A stretch of 64,000 nt of DNA from Pseudocolwellia sp049933045 (lineage in GTDB: Bacteria > Pseudomonadota > Gammaproteobacteria > Enterobacterales > Alteromonadaceae): the NCBI RefSeq assembly GCF_049933045.1, contig NZ_CP187926.1:992001-1056000 (forward strand). The letters run 5' to 3'. The position numbers were made by a program, and so were the translations under genes. Positions 46,278 through 55,920 of the stretch are shown piece after piece. Positions within the stretch are counted from its first letter, which is position 1; the number at the start of each line of letters is the position of its first letter. A model generated the notes under the pieces. It was not told the DNA's origin. It did no database searches and worked only from the letters and a program-made list of their open reading frames with translations.

Positions 46278-47558
46278 ATGCTAGATCCAAAATTATTTAG
46301 AACAGATATTGAAAAAACAGCTGAATTATTAGCTTTACGTGGTTATCAACTTGATACAGCAACATTGTCAGAGCTTGAATCAACACGTAAAGAAATACAG
46401 GTTAAAACTCAAGATTTACAAAGCCAACGTAATACGCGTTCAAAATCGATTGGACAAGCAAAATCACGTGGTGAAGATATTCAGCCATTACTAGCTGAAG
46501 TGAGCCAATTAGGTGATGAACTTGAAGCAGCTAAAGAAGAGCAGAATGTAATTCTACAAAAGATTAATGACATCACTGCAGCAGTACCTAACTTAATTCA
46601 TGAATCAGTACCGCAAGGTAAATCTGAAGATGATAACGTTGAAATTAAACGTTGGGGTACGCCACGCGAATTTGATTTTGAAGTTAAAGATCATGTTGAT
46701 CTTGGTGGCTCAATAGGCAATGGTTTAGACTTTGAAAGTGGTGCTAAACTGGCAGGAACACGTTTTGCTGTAATGCGTGGCAATATTGCTAAGTTACACC
46801 GTGCATTAGCTCAGTTTATGCTAGATACGCATAGTGAAGAGCATGGCTACGAAGAAATGTATGTACCTTACTTAGTGAATCACGATTCGCTTTTTGGTAC
46901 AGGTCAGTTACCTAAATTTGGTGAAGACTTATTTCATACCGATTTAAACAATAAAACTTTCTCACTTATTCCTACAGCTGAAGTTCCGCTAACGAATCTT
47001 GTTAGAGACGAAATTGTTGAAGAAGCTGACTTACCTATTAAAATGTGTGCTCATACACCATGTTTTAGAAGTGAAGCTGGTTCATACGGAAGAGACATTC
47101 GCGGACTTATTCGTCAGCATCAATTCGACAAAGTTGAAATGGTACAGATTGTTAAGCCAGAAGACTCTTTTGAAGCATTAGAGAAACTAACAGGGCATGC
47201 AGAAGCTATCCTGGAAAAACTAGGTTTACCTTACAGAACTGTAATTTTATGTACAGGTGATATTGGTTTTAGCGCAACAAAAACGTTTGATATTGAAGTG
47301 TGGTTACCTGCACAAAATACTTACCGCGAAATTTCATCATGTTCAAACATGGGCGATTTCCAAGCGCGCCGTATGCAAGCTCGTTACAGAAGTACTGATT
47401 CTAAAAAACCAGAACTTGTTCATACATTAAATGGTTCAGGTTTAGCTGTTGGTCGTACACTTGTTGCTGTGTTAGAAAACTATCAACAAGCAGATGGTAG
47501 TGTTGCCATTCCAGAAGTACTACAACCTTATATGAAAGGTTTAAAAAGCATAGGTTAA
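46278..47558 (+). CDS. serS: Seryl-tRNA synthetase
   Basis: Class II synthetase of 426 residues charging tRNA-Ser (and tRNA-Sec). An N-terminal antiparallel coiled-coil arm (about 30-100) contacts the tRNA long arm. Motif 2 is FRSEAGSYGRDIRGLIRQHQF and motif 3 GSGLAVGRTLVAVLENYQ. Last gene of the ftsK-lolA-rarA-crcB-serS run, closed by a strong terminator. Confidence 0.97.
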   Translation: MLDPKLFRTDIEKTAELLALRGYQLDTATLSELESTRKEIQVKTQDLQSQRNTRSKSIGQAKSRGEDIQPLLAEVSQLGDELEAAKEEQNVILQKINDITAAVPNLIHESVPQGKSEDDNVEIKRWGTPREFDFEVKDHVDLGGSIGNGLDFESGAKLAGTRFAVMRGNIAKLHRALAQFMLDTHSEEHGYEEMYVPYLVNHDSLFGTGQLPKFGEDLFHTDLNNKTFSLIPTAEVPLTNLVRDEIVEEADLPIKMCAHTPCFRSEAGSYGRDIRGLIRQHQFDKVEMVQIVKPEDSFEALEKLTGHAEAILEKLGLPYRTVILCTGDIGFSATKTFDIEVWLPAQNTYREISSCSNMGDFQARRMQARYRSTDSKKPELVHTLNGSGLAVGRTLVAVLENYQQADGSVAIPEVLQPYMKGLKSIG

Positions 47559-47577
47559 TTCACATGTTTTAACCGAC

Positions 47578-47610
47578 AAAAATCCGATGTTTATCATCGG
47601 ATTTTTTTTG
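47578..47610 (+). terminator. Rho-independent terminator after serS
   Basis: AAAAATCCGATG pairs with CATCGGATTTTT, followed by a run of T. Confidence 0.9.
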
Positions 47611-47700
47611 TTCAAAATAAAATGAATGTTAATTACAAAATTCTGGTCATATAGCTATCAAAGCTTTAAATTTTTTTGTTATTTTTATTAAGGACATGTC

Positions 47701-48186
47701 GTGGTACGTAATCTTGCTATTCAAGTGGTTATATTTGTAGGGATTTTTAATCTAGTTTCATGGTTTAAAACAACTTCAATGTTGTCGAATGATACGCAAA
47801 TGACAGAGGAGTCATTGGTATTAAATACCATTATGAACACACCTGTTGAATTATTATCAAAAGATAAAAAAACGGTTATTTACTTTTTCGCACCTTGGTG
47901 TCAAATTTGTCATTTAAGTATTGAGAACTTAGAAGAGTTTTACTTAGAAAATCAAGATGTTAATGTTGTAGCTGTGGCTTTAGATTATATGGATGTTGAT
48001 CAGGTAAGAGCGTTTACACAAGAGCACCAATTAACCTTTCCTATAGCATTGGGTACCGAGAAAATTAAACATAAATTTAGCATAGGTGCTTATCCTAGTT
48101 ATTACGTTTTTGATGAAAATAATACGGTTATCTCTAAATCAGTTGGATATTCAACAGAAGCAGGAATGTATTTACGAATACTTTAG
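47701..48186 (+). CDS. Membrane-anchored thioredoxin-like protein
   Basis: 161 residues. One N-terminal hydrophobic helix (LAIQVVIFVGIFNLVSWF) serves as signal anchor. A thioredoxin/redoxin fold follows, with the redox pair CQIC in FFAPWCQICH and the cis-proline region AYPSYYVFD. The GTG start has AAGGA six bases upstream. It resembles TlpA/ScsD-type periplasmic oxidoreductases. Partner unknown; the gene seems monocistronic. Confidence 0.85.
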   Translation: MVRNLAIQVVIFVGIFNLVSWFKTTSMLSNDTQMTEESLVLNTIMNTPVELLSKDKKTVIYFFAPWCQICHLSIENLEEFYLENQDVNVVAVALDYMDVDQVRAFTQEHQLTFPIALGTEKIKHKFSIGAYPSYYVFDENNTVISKSVGYSTEAGMYLRIL

Positions 48187-48250
48187 TACTTCTGCTTTGC
48201 TGAATGATTGTGTACACTGATATTTTTAAATTTCCGAAAGCTTATATTCT

Positions 48251-49375
48251 ATGCAAATTACCTCTAATTTCGACAGTGGAAATATCCATGTCGTAGATGC
48301 TTCTAACCCGTCAAATATTCAATTAGAAATCAAGCAAGATCACCAATCAGAATACTTTCAATGGTTTCATTTCAAATTACATAATACTGAGCGTTGTGAG
48401 CATGTTCTAAATCTAACGAATGCGGGTCAGTCAGCTTACGTTAAAGGTTGGGAGAATTATCAAGCCGTTGCATCTTATGATCGCCAAGAATGGTTCCGTG
48501 TTCCAACAACGTTCGATGGTAAACAATTAAGTATTACCTTAACGCCTGAATATGATGCCGTTTATTTAGCTTATTTTTGCCCTTACAGTTACGAACGTCA
48601 CCAAGATCTTCTTCATTCCGCCCAATTAAATACACACTGTCAGTTAGACGTTTTAGGTCAAACCTTAGATGGTCGTGATATGTCATTACTTGTTGTTGGT
48701 GAACCAGGTGCTGGTAAAAAGAATATATGGTTAACAGCAAGACAACATCCAGGCGAAACTATGGCTGAATGGTTTATGGAAGGACTTATCGATCGCTTAC
48801 TTGATAACGACGATGGTGTAGCACGCGCTTTATTAAATAAAGCCGTATTCTATATTGTGCCTAATATGAATCCAGATGGTAGTGTTAGAGGTCATTTACG
48901 TACAAATGCCGCAGGTGTAAATTTAAATAGAGAATGGCAAACACCCACGCTAGATAAAAGCCCTGAAGTATTTTTAGTACGCGAGAAAATGCTAGCAACA
49001 GGTGTTGATCTATTTTTAGATGTACATGGCGACGAAGCGTTACCTTACAACTTTTTAGCCGGTGGTGAAGGTATTCCATCGTACGATGAGCGCTTAAAAA
49101 ACTTAGAAGATAAATTTAAAGCCATTCTTTTAGCTGTAACGCCTGAATTTCAAGACGATAAAGGTTATGAGAAAGATGCACCTGGTCAAGCTAATTTAAC
49201 TTTAGCGTCAAACTGGGTAGGCGAGCAATTTAAGTGTTTATCTTATACTATTGAAATGCCTTTTAAAGATAATGACTTATTACCTGATCCAAGTGTTGGT
49301 TGGTCTGACGAAAGAAGCAGTTTATTTGGACGCGACTTTTTAACCGCCATCTATCATGTAAGCGATGACATTTAA
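48251..49375 (+). CDS. M14-family zinc carboxypeptidase (cytosolic-type)
   Basis: 374 residues. The N-terminal 130 form a beta-sandwich domain typical of cytosolic carboxypeptidase-like M14 proteins. The peptidase domain shows the zinc ligands in ARQHPGET near 166-169 and in LDVHGDE, an NPDG / RTNAAGVNLNREW substrate block, and the catalytic glutamate in YTIEMPF. No signal peptide, so it acts in the cytoplasm. Substrate not known; related enzymes trim acidic C-terminal residues. Confidence 0.88.
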   Translation: MQITSNFDSGNIHVVDASNPSNIQLEIKQDHQSEYFQWFHFKLHNTERCEHVLNLTNAGQSAYVKGWENYQAVASYDRQEWFRVPTTFDGKQLSITLTPEYDAVYLAYFCPYSYERHQDLLHSAQLNTHCQLDVLGQTLDGRDMSLLVVGEPGAGKKNIWLTARQHPGETMAEWFMEGLIDRLLDNDDGVARALLNKAVFYIVPNMNPDGSVRGHLRTNAAGVNLNREWQTPTLDKSPEVFLVREKMLATGVDLFLDVHGDEALPYNFLAGGEGIPSYDERLKNLEDKFKAILLAVTPEFQDDKGYEKDAPGQANLTLASNWVGEQFKCLSYTIEMPFKDNDLLPDPSVGWSDERSSLFGRDFLTAIYHVSDDI

Positions 49376-49578
49376 AAACCTTATTAAAAAATAATAAAAT
49401 AAAAATCATAATTAGGAGAAAGTTTTAACGGGGGAATACAAGTCAGAGTTTTTTGGGAAAACTCATGTTTTTTAACAAATCATCTTTGTTAAAAGTGACT
49501 TTAATAGCTTATTCATTATGGTAAACATACTGTTTAAATGAAAAAAATAAGAACGATAAAAATAGGTAGGAGAATTTA
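49376..49578 (+). promoter_or_regulatory. Leader region of the AGCS symporter gene
   Basis: About 200 bp before the GTG start. It contains a 7-bp hairpin (GAGTTTT/AAAACTC at about 49447-49464) followed by a T-rich stretch, like a weak attenuator, and a 19-codon frame beginning at 49465. AGGAG lies six bases before the GTG. Glycine riboswitches often precede such genes, but I could not match the glycine aptamer consensus here. Confidence 0.4.
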
Positions 49579-51063
49579 GTGCAAGAATTAGTCAATACAC
49601 TCAATAGTTTTATTTGGAGCCCAGCATTAATTTATTTATGTTTAGGTGCTGGCGTATTTTTTACTGTATTAACTCGATTTGTACAGTTACGCCAAATAAA
49701 AGAAATGTGGCGCTTGTTAATTTCAGGTAAAAGCTCAGCAAAAGGTATTTCATCTTTTCAAGCTTTAGCTGTTTCGTTGTCTGGTCGAGTAGGTACAGGT
49801 AACATTGCTGGTGTCGCAGCCGCAATCGGCTTTGGTGGTCCAGGTGCTGTATTTTGGATGTGGGTGGTTGCATTTTTTGGTGCAGCAACTGCTTATGTTG
49901 AATCTGCAAATGCTCAAATTTATAAAGAAGAAGATAACGGCGTATACCGAGGCGGTCCAGCTTATTATATTGAAAAGGCAATGGGACAAAAGTGGTATTC
50001 GTGGATATTCGCTTTATCTACCATATTAGCTTGTGGTGCATTACTTCCTACCGTTCAATCAAATAGTATTGGTGAAGCGGTTGTTATGGTATTTGGCACT
50101 GGCGATATTATTCATACTGTTATTGGTGAGATCGCTTTAACTAAACTGCTTACAGCTCTTGCCATCGTTTTAATGCTTGGTTTTATAATATTTGGTGGTA
50201 TTAAACGTATCGCTAGCTTTACCCAAGTTGTTGTTCCATTCATGGCTTTTGCTTATATCATTATTGCTTGTGTGGTTCTTGGTTTACATATCGATCGTTT
50301 ACCTAGCGTATTTATGCTAATTGTTAACGATGCCTTCTCTCCTATGGCGGGTATTGGTGCTGCAATTGGTTGGGGCGTTAAGCGTGGAATATACTCAAAC
50401 GAAGCGGGTCAAGGTACAGGCCCTCATGCTGCAGCTGCTGCAGAAGTTGAGCATCCTGCACAGCAAGGTTTAGTACAAGCATTCTCAGTGTATATTGATA
50501 CGCTATTTGTTTGTTCTGCAACAGCATTCATGATTTTGATCACTGAGTCTTATAATGTTCAATTAGAAGGTACGAGTAGCTTTATTGTTCAGAACATAGC
50601 AGGTGATATTGCAGCAAATAGTCCAGCGTTTACTCAAATCGCTGTAGATGGCATTTTTTCTGGCTTTGGTAAACCTTTCATTGCTTTAGCATTGTTCTTC
50701 TTTGCTTTTACTACCATTCTTGCTTATTACTTTATTGCAGAAAACAACGTTGCTTACATACGACGTACTGTAAAAATCCCAGGGATGATGTTTGCTTTAA
50801 AAGCACTTATTATGACGGCGACATTTTACGGAACGGTTAAAGCGGCAGATGTTGCATGGGGTATGGGCGATGTTGGCGTAGGCTTAATGGCTTGGTTAAA
50901 TATTGTAGGTATTATTATTATATTCTTTATTGCTAAACCTGCTATTGCGGCATTAAGAGATTACGAAAATCAACAAAAAGCGGGTGTAAAAACATACACA
51001 TTCGATCCTGAGTCGCTTGGAATTAAGAATGCTACATTTTGGGAAAAGAGATTTAAAAAATAA
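49579..51063 (+). CDS. AGCS-family sodium:alanine/glycine symporter
   Basis: Inner-membrane Na+-coupled importer of 494 residues with about eleven helices. The family signature is clear: FQALAVSLSGRVGTGNIAGVAAAI, GGPGAVFWMWVVAFFGAAT, the GGPAYYIE segment, and SNEAGQGTGPHAAAAAEV. The substrate is L-alanine, D-alanine or glycine. With ald and lrp at 39.5-41 kb it may belong to alanine use, though they are not adjacent. A terminator follows. Confidence 0.94.
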   Translation: MQELVNTLNSFIWSPALIYLCLGAGVFFTVLTRFVQLRQIKEMWRLLISGKSSAKGISSFQALAVSLSGRVGTGNIAGVAAAIGFGGPGAVFWMWVVAFFGAATAYVESANAQIYKEEDNGVYRGGPAYYIEKAMGQKWYSWIFALSTILACGALLPTVQSNSIGEAVVMVFGTGDIIHTVIGEIALTKLLTALAIVLMLGFIIFGGIKRIASFTQVVVPFMAFAYIIIACVVLGLHIDRLPSVFMLIVNDAFSPMAGIGAAIGWGVKRGIYSNEAGQGTGPHAAAAAEVEHPAQQGLVQAFSVYIDTLFVCSATAFMILITESYNVQLEGTSSFIVQNIAGDIAANSPAFTQIAVDGIFSGFGKPFIALALFFFAFTTILAYYFIAENNVAYIRRTVKIPGMMFALKALIMTATFYGTVKAADVAWGMGDVGVGLMAWLNIVGIIIIFFIAKPAIAALRDYENQQKAGVKTYTFDPESLGIKNATFWEKRFKK

Positions 51064-51092
51064 TCTATAATTTTACCTAAAATCTTTAAATT

Positions 51093-51119
51093 AAACGCCC
51101 ATCGAGGCGTTTTTTTTTG
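51093..51119 (+). terminator. Terminator after AGCS symporter
   Basis: AAACGCC and GGCGTTT form a seven-pair stem around CATCGA, followed by a run of nine T. Confidence 0.85.
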
Positions 51120-51153
51120 TAGAATACAGGGTAATTTATTGTGTGAGAATATT

Positions 51154-51480
51154 ATGGCCGTAATTAATTGCCCTAGCTGCAAAAAGAAAATATCTGATAA
51201 AGCTAAAACTTGTAATCATTGCAATATGCAGATTTCAGGAATCGATCAAGATAAATTAGCGCTTATCAAGCAAACCAATGCGATTAAGCAACAACAAAGC
51301 TTAATGACGCACTCTTTCATTGCGATGTTGTTATTCTGTGGTGGCTTCTTATTCTTTTACTTAAAAGATGCTCAACCAGGAACTATTGAATACATAATAT
51401 CAATTGCGAGCACGGTTTTAGGTTTTATTCTTTACCTTGTAACGCGCGTAAGACTTCTTCTTTTAAAGCGAAATAAGTAA
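51154..51480 (+). CDS. Small zinc-ribbon membrane protein
   Basis: 108 residues. The N-terminal four-cysteine zinc ribbon (CPSCKKKISDKAKTCNHC) is followed by a short linker and two membrane helices (about 50-70 and 78-98). The frame extends to a TTG at 51139, but ATG 51154 gives the usual MAVINCPSC start. Proteins with a zinc ribbon plus two helices are common and mostly uncharacterised. Standing alone, its role cannot be inferred. Confidence 0.75.
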   Translation: MAVINCPSCKKKISDKAKTCNHCNMQISGIDQDKLALIKQTNAIKQQQSLMTHSFIAMLLFCGGFLFFYLKDAQPGTIEYIISIASTVLGFILYLVTRVRLLLLKRNK

Positions 51481-51665
51481 TCTGACCTCGAGATTAGGTT
51501 TAAAACGCGATCCGTATAAATGTCTTACAACGATGTTCATACCGATTAGGTTTATTTTAACTTAGCAGAACACCTTTGATAGATAATAGAGCTCGTTATA
51601 AAAAGTCGATTAAATCACTTTAATTCATCAAAATTAATATAAGTAACCTTGGACATAATACACGT

Positions 51666-51941
51666 ATGAATATTATACAGCTTGTTGAGAATATGGATGA
51701 AAGCATGTATTTACGACTTAAACATGCAGCAGAAACAGGTAAATGGCCAGAAGGCACAAAAGTAGAACAAACTCAGCGAGATTCAGCCCTGCAAATAGTC
51801 ATGGCATATCAAGCTAAACACTTAGACTCAGATGAAATGTTAACGATTGGTGCAGATGGTGAAATTGTTACTAAAACTAAACGTGAACTTAAAAAAGAGT
51901 TTTCCGATCAAAATAATATTGCTAGGTTTTCTGATATATGA
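51666..51941 (+). CDS. yeaC: YeaC-family DUF1315 protein
   Basis: 91-residue soluble protein. The pattern MDESMYLRLKHAAETGKWPEGTKV and QMAYQAKH-like helices match DUF1315, E. coli YeaC. The stop overlaps the start of the large DUF349 protein by four bases (ATGA), so the two are translated together. Function unknown. Confidence 0.85.
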   Translation: MNIIQLVENMDESMYLRLKHAAETGKWPEGTKVEQTQRDSALQIVMAYQAKHLDSDEMLTIGADGEIVTKTKRELKKEFSDQNNIARFSDI

Positions 51942-54742
51942 TTTTCTCCAATTTTTTCAAAGCAAAATGGCAGCACAAAGACAGCAATGTACGTATAACC
52001 GCTATAAATAATGATTTAGATGTAAGTACGCCAGAACATGCCGTTATTCTAAAAGACTTGTTACAACAAGACGAAAACGAACTTGTTAGACGCACAGCAT
52101 TACTTAAGCTAGCTGAGTTCGATACCTTTTTAAATGAAAGTGAAAACAACAGCAATAAAAAGATTAAAGAGTTTTCACAAAAACAAGTCACTCAAATATT
52201 AACGGGTGAACATACAATCACCTTATCAAGCGATAAGAAGCTACAGTATATTCAAACGGTAAAAAGCCTAGCAGGGTTAGAATCCTGGTTAACATCAGAA
52301 ACTGATACGAGTCTTGTTATTGCCTTATTTGATAAAATTAATAAACCTCAGTTGTTAATGTCGCTGTTTTCTCAAAAACCACAAGCAGATATTCAGCATT
52401 ATTTGCTCAAACAAGTGACTGAAAAGTCTCAACTTGAAAAGCTGCTTAAAAAAGCTTGTAACGATGCAGTTTCAGCAGAAATAAGCGCTAAAATTACTGA
52501 GATAGATCGTTTAATCGAGCTACCTAAAAGCATCAGTAAAAAAACACAGCTTAACTTGTCTAAGTTTTTAGCCTTAACGGACATTGCCGATTATGGCGTA
52601 ATGGTAAGTAAGAAAGAGCTATTACTTAAAGAGTGGCAAACTTTAACAAGTGAGTTTGATTATTTAGCTGAACAAGAGAAAACTGTTTTCATCGCTAAAC
52701 ATGCAACAATAGAAATACAACTTGATAAACTTTTTGCACCTAAGGCTGAAGCTTACCAACAGCAACTTATTGCTGAAAAACTAGAGCAAGATCAAAAAGA
52801 CGCTAAAGTATTTTTTAATACTGAAATTGCTAAAATTAGCCAATCATTAACTACAGCTATATTCGAACAAGTAGAAGTTGATGAAACCTTGTTTGAATTA
52901 ACCTTTACAAGCCTTATGCAGCAGCTAAATGACTCTGTGTTAAGCAATGGTGATAAAGGTCATATTTCAAAAGCATTAAAGCAAGAGCAACATAAGCTGA
53001 CTCAAATACCTCTTATTGCTGAATCTGTTACTGATGCAACACAATTAATTGCCAAAATATCTCAATTAGCTTTACCAACAAATAATCAAGAATTTAATGA
53101 ACGCCAACCCATTTTTACTGACTGGTTGGAACAATGGCGTAGTGTAGAAAAGCAATCATCAGGTGTTTTACCTGAATCGATTACTAACGCTCAAAAAGAA
53201 ATTACTGCATCATGGAATAAAGGTCTAGCACCATTTATAGCAGATCAAAAATCTCAGCTAACCCAAGCTCAAAAGAAAATTAATGAGTTAAAACGTATTA
53301 TTTCTAGTGGTAAATTTAATATAGCTTTTGGTGTATTTAAACGCATAGAAAAGATTGTTGAACAACTTTCTGAAAAGCAAAAACTTAGGATCCAAAAAGA
53401 CTACGATGCTGTTAGCGAAAAAATGGCAGAGTTAAGTGATTGGGAACATTACATAGCCACACCACGTAAACAAAAACTGATTGAAGACATACAGCAATTG
53501 GTTGAGGTGCCGCTTGATAATCCAAACGACCAAGCCGCTAAAGTTAAAGAATACAGACAAATATGGAATTCTTTAGGTCATGCTGACGATGATGTTGAAC
53601 GTAAATTAAATAACGAATTTAATGAATATTGTGAGCAAGCTTTTGCTCCGTGTCGTTTGTATTATAAAGAACAAGAAAAAATTAGAGAACAACACTTAGC
53701 GGCGCGTTTAGCTGTTATTGCCGATGTTAGTGCCTTTAGCCAGTCTTATGGACAAGAGCCTGTAGATTGGAAAAATGTTGATGTACAACTTAATAAATTT
53801 CAACAAAAATGGCAAAGTGCAGGTGAAGTTGAACGTACTAAATATAAAGAGATTCAAGTTCAATATAATGATCTTGTTCAACCGATCAAAAAGTTATTAC
53901 GTGCATACAATGACGAAAATGCAGTATTAAAGAAAGCCTTAGTCGCGAGTGCTATTGAAGCATCACAAAGCGAAGATGTTTTTGCTGCTATTCAAACTGT
54001 TAAAGGTTTGCAAAATCAATGGAAAAACATTGGTTATAGCGGTGTTAAACATGAAAATAAACTTTGGAAAGAGTTTAGAGGCGTTAATGATACTTTATTT
54101 AGTAAACGTGACGACTTAAACGAATCAAATAAAGCTCAGCAACAAACGTTATTAGATCAACTTAATACTCAGTTAGATGACTTGCAAACGCTTGTTAAAA
54201 CTAACGAAAGTGTTAAAGACTTAGAGGCATCTAAAGCAACTGCGCAAACAATATTGAATCAAGCATTATCAATTAAGCCAGTAAATAAAAAATTCGTTAA
54301 TAAAATTGAAACAAGTTTAAAAACGATTGATATAAAAGTCAGCCAAATACATAACAATAAAGACAAGCAAACATGGCAGGCTATTTTCACTGTATTAGAG
54401 AATGTAGCTAAAGATGACGTTAGCGTTGAAGACATGCAAGCGACAGATGATTTTAACCTGCTATCAACAGCATGGAAGAAGCGTTTAACTGATGTTATGC
54501 AACAACCTAAAGTTGTAGATAGACAAGAAGAAACCTTAAAGCTTGAGATCTTTGCTGGACAAGAATCACCAGCCTCATTTAAAGCACAAAGAATGCAAGT
54601 TCAAGTGCAGTTAATGCAAGAGCAGATGGTTTCAGGTAACAGCGTTGATTTACAAGCTAGCTTTATTTCATGGTTACAAAAGGGCGGTATTAACGAAACT
54701 GATTTAACGTTAATTGAGCGTATAAAACCTATTTATTGTTAA
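51938..54742 (+). CDS. Large DUF349-repeat coiled-coil protein
   Basis: 934 residues, nearly all alpha-helical and rich in Lys, Gln and Glu. It holds several DUF349-type repeats with the WK/W-x5-G landmarks (for example WNSLGHADDDVERKLNNEF, WQSAGEVERTKYKEI, WKNIGYSGVKHENKLWKEF), spanning roughly 500-720. No membrane segments or catalytic motif. Coupled to YeaC by overlap. DUF349 proteins are of unknown function; a scaffold or nucleic-acid-associated role is only a guess. A palindromic terminator follows. Confidence 0.85.
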   Translation: MIFSNFFKAKWQHKDSNVRITAINNDLDVSTPEHAVILKDLLQQDENELVRRTALLKLAEFDTFLNESENNSNKKIKEFSQKQVTQILTGEHTITLSSDKKLQYIQTVKSLAGLESWLTSETDTSLVIALFDKINKPQLLMSLFSQKPQADIQHYLLKQVTEKSQLEKLLKKACNDAVSAEISAKITEIDRLIELPKSISKKTQLNLSKFLALTDIADYGVMVSKKELLLKEWQTLTSEFDYLAEQEKTVFIAKHATIEIQLDKLFAPKAEAYQQQLIAEKLEQDQKDAKVFFNTEIAKISQSLTTAIFEQVEVDETLFELTFTSLMQQLNDSVLSNGDKGHISKALKQEQHKLTQIPLIAESVTDATQLIAKISQLALPTNNQEFNERQPIFTDWLEQWRSVEKQSSGVLPESITNAQKEITASWNKGLAPFIADQKSQLTQAQKKINELKRIISSGKFNIAFGVFKRIEKIVEQLSEKQKLRIQKDYDAVSEKMAELSDWEHYIATPRKQKLIEDIQQLVEVPLDNPNDQAAKVKEYRQIWNSLGHADDDVERKLNNEFNEYCEQAFAPCRLYYKEQEKIREQHLAARLAVIADVSAFSQSYGQEPVDWKNVDVQLNKFQQKWQSAGEVERTKYKEIQVQYNDLVQPIKKLLRAYNDENAVLKKALVASAIEASQSEDVFAAIQTVKGLQNQWKNIGYSGVKHENKLWKEFRGVNDTLFSKRDDLNESNKAQQQTLLDQLNTQLDDLQTLVKTNESVKDLEASKATAQTILNQALSIKPVNKKFVNKIETSLKTIDIKVSQIHNNKDKQTWQAIFTVLENVAKDDVSVEDMQATDDFNLLSTAWKKRLTDVMQQPKVVDRQEETLKLEIFAGQESPASFKAQRMQVQVQLMQEQMVSGNSVDLQASFISWLQKGGINETDLTLIERIKPIYC

Positions 54743-54808
54743 TTTAAGCTATTTAATTAATCTGAATAATTCATATATTTAGTGTTTACAGATAAATGAA
54801 AGCATTTT

Positions 54809-54838
54809 AAAAACCAACTCAATTGAGTTGGTTTTTTT
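54809..54838. terminator. Palindromic terminator after DUF349 gene
   Basis: AAAAACCAACTCAATTGAGTTGGTTTTT is a perfect palindrome followed by further T. Confidence 0.85.
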
Positions 54839-55188
54839 ATGTTTTATTATTAGGGAGGATGACAATACCTTTGTCATGAATTTTTCAGTTAGACACTCCA
54901 TGTTTTTATCAAAGCTGAACAACAAATACATATAAAATAAATGTGTTTCCATCACTTTTTACTAAATAACATCTCTTTGAGTGTTTATTAATTAGCCACT
55001 TCGTTTGGGGAGGTAAATCGCACAGATTTCAAGCATAGCGAGTTATTAGCTAAGGTTGGTTACATGGTTTTTTTAATAAGCTTATGATTAGAATAGTAAA
55101 TAAAACTATTTTTTCACTTGCCTACTTTACGCTCGATTAATGTGAGGGTAGTATGTTGATAAAAAAAACACCTAATTAGGGATGATAT
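54839..55188. other. Intergenic region
   Basis: About 350 AT-rich bases between the DUF349 terminator and a small exported protein. No credible gene or strong structure seen. Near 55010-55065 base composition is slightly richer in G (GGGGAGGTAAATCGCACAG), possibly a remnant. Confidence 0.35.
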
Positions 55189-55545
55189 ATGAAAAATTTA
55201 GTTTTGATTATTTTACTTGGCGCATGTGCTTACCTCTATCTTGTTGCACCCACTGTTGATGTTGAAATAGATAGTTACCAAGGGTTGTTAAAGAAAGTTG
55301 AATATGAAGCCGTATCCCTTGATGAAATAAAAGTCGGAGCTAATTTACTCACAACATCCTTTTGTAACGACGCAACTTTCCAAGAAACTGGGGGTAGTAG
55401 TGTTGAAGCATGTACTGACAGATACTTGGCTTTTAAATCCATGTGTGAAGACCGAGTCTTTGGTCACGAAAATAAAAGTTTAACCAATATAAGTGAAGTT
55501 AAAGTACTCGTAAAACGTTTTATTACTTGTTCTGGTGTTAGTTAG
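55189..55545 (+). CDS. Small exported or membrane-anchored hypothetical protein
   Basis: 118 residues. The N-terminal 23 form a hydrophobic segment (LVLIILLGACAYLYLVAP). LGAC resembles a lipobox at Cys13, but hydrophobicity continues past it, so a membrane anchor is as likely as a lipoprotein. Four more cysteines (FCND, EACTD, SMCED, ITCSG) could form disulfides outside the cytoplasm. AGGG before the ATG supports translation. No family recognised. Confidence 0.6.
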   Translation: MKNLVLIILLGACAYLYLVAPTVDVEIDSYQGLLKKVEYEAVSLDEIKVGANLLTTSFCNDATFQETGGSSVEACTDRYLAFKSMCEDRVFGHENKSLTNISEVKVLVKRFITCSGVS

Positions 55546-55920
55546 TTTTTCTAAATACTTATACTTATCTATATATTTTCACAAATTTCTAGCTACTAAT
55601 TACCGCTATTAGTTTGTGAAAGTTACGAATAAACACCTTTAACAAACCATCTTACAAATTCCATTAATTTCAAATATCCTAATATTTATCACTTAACGTG
55701 ATTTGTCTTTTATACTCCTTTTTATAAGTTCTTGTTAGCTTCTATAAGTTATAAATATTAATCAATAAAGAGTATCCAGCTATACATTTATTACTTTTTT
55801 ATTCATGAACTTTTTAGTAAGTTATTAATAATCAATATAGTGTGTGGCTTTATTCAGTAAAATGATCAATTATTTACTGGAGTTGATACTATATAAAAAA
55901 TCAAATATGGAAAATATATT
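55546..55920. other. Intergenic region
   Basis: 375 bp of very AT-rich sequence. I see no gene, hairpin terminator or repeat of note; it probably contains the promoter of the GFA-family gene. Confidence 0.35.

Noticed and set aside
49465..49524. 19-codon frame MFFNKSSLLK… before the AGCS symporter
   Set aside because: Kept only as a possible leader element; evidence is too weak to call a gene.
49376..49578. Glycine riboswitch upstream of the AGCS symporter
   Set aside because: Considered because of the family, but the conserved aptamer core could not be found.
49661..50029. Several frames inside the AGCS symporter
   Set aside because: All overlap a strongly conserved gene in other phases or on the other strand.
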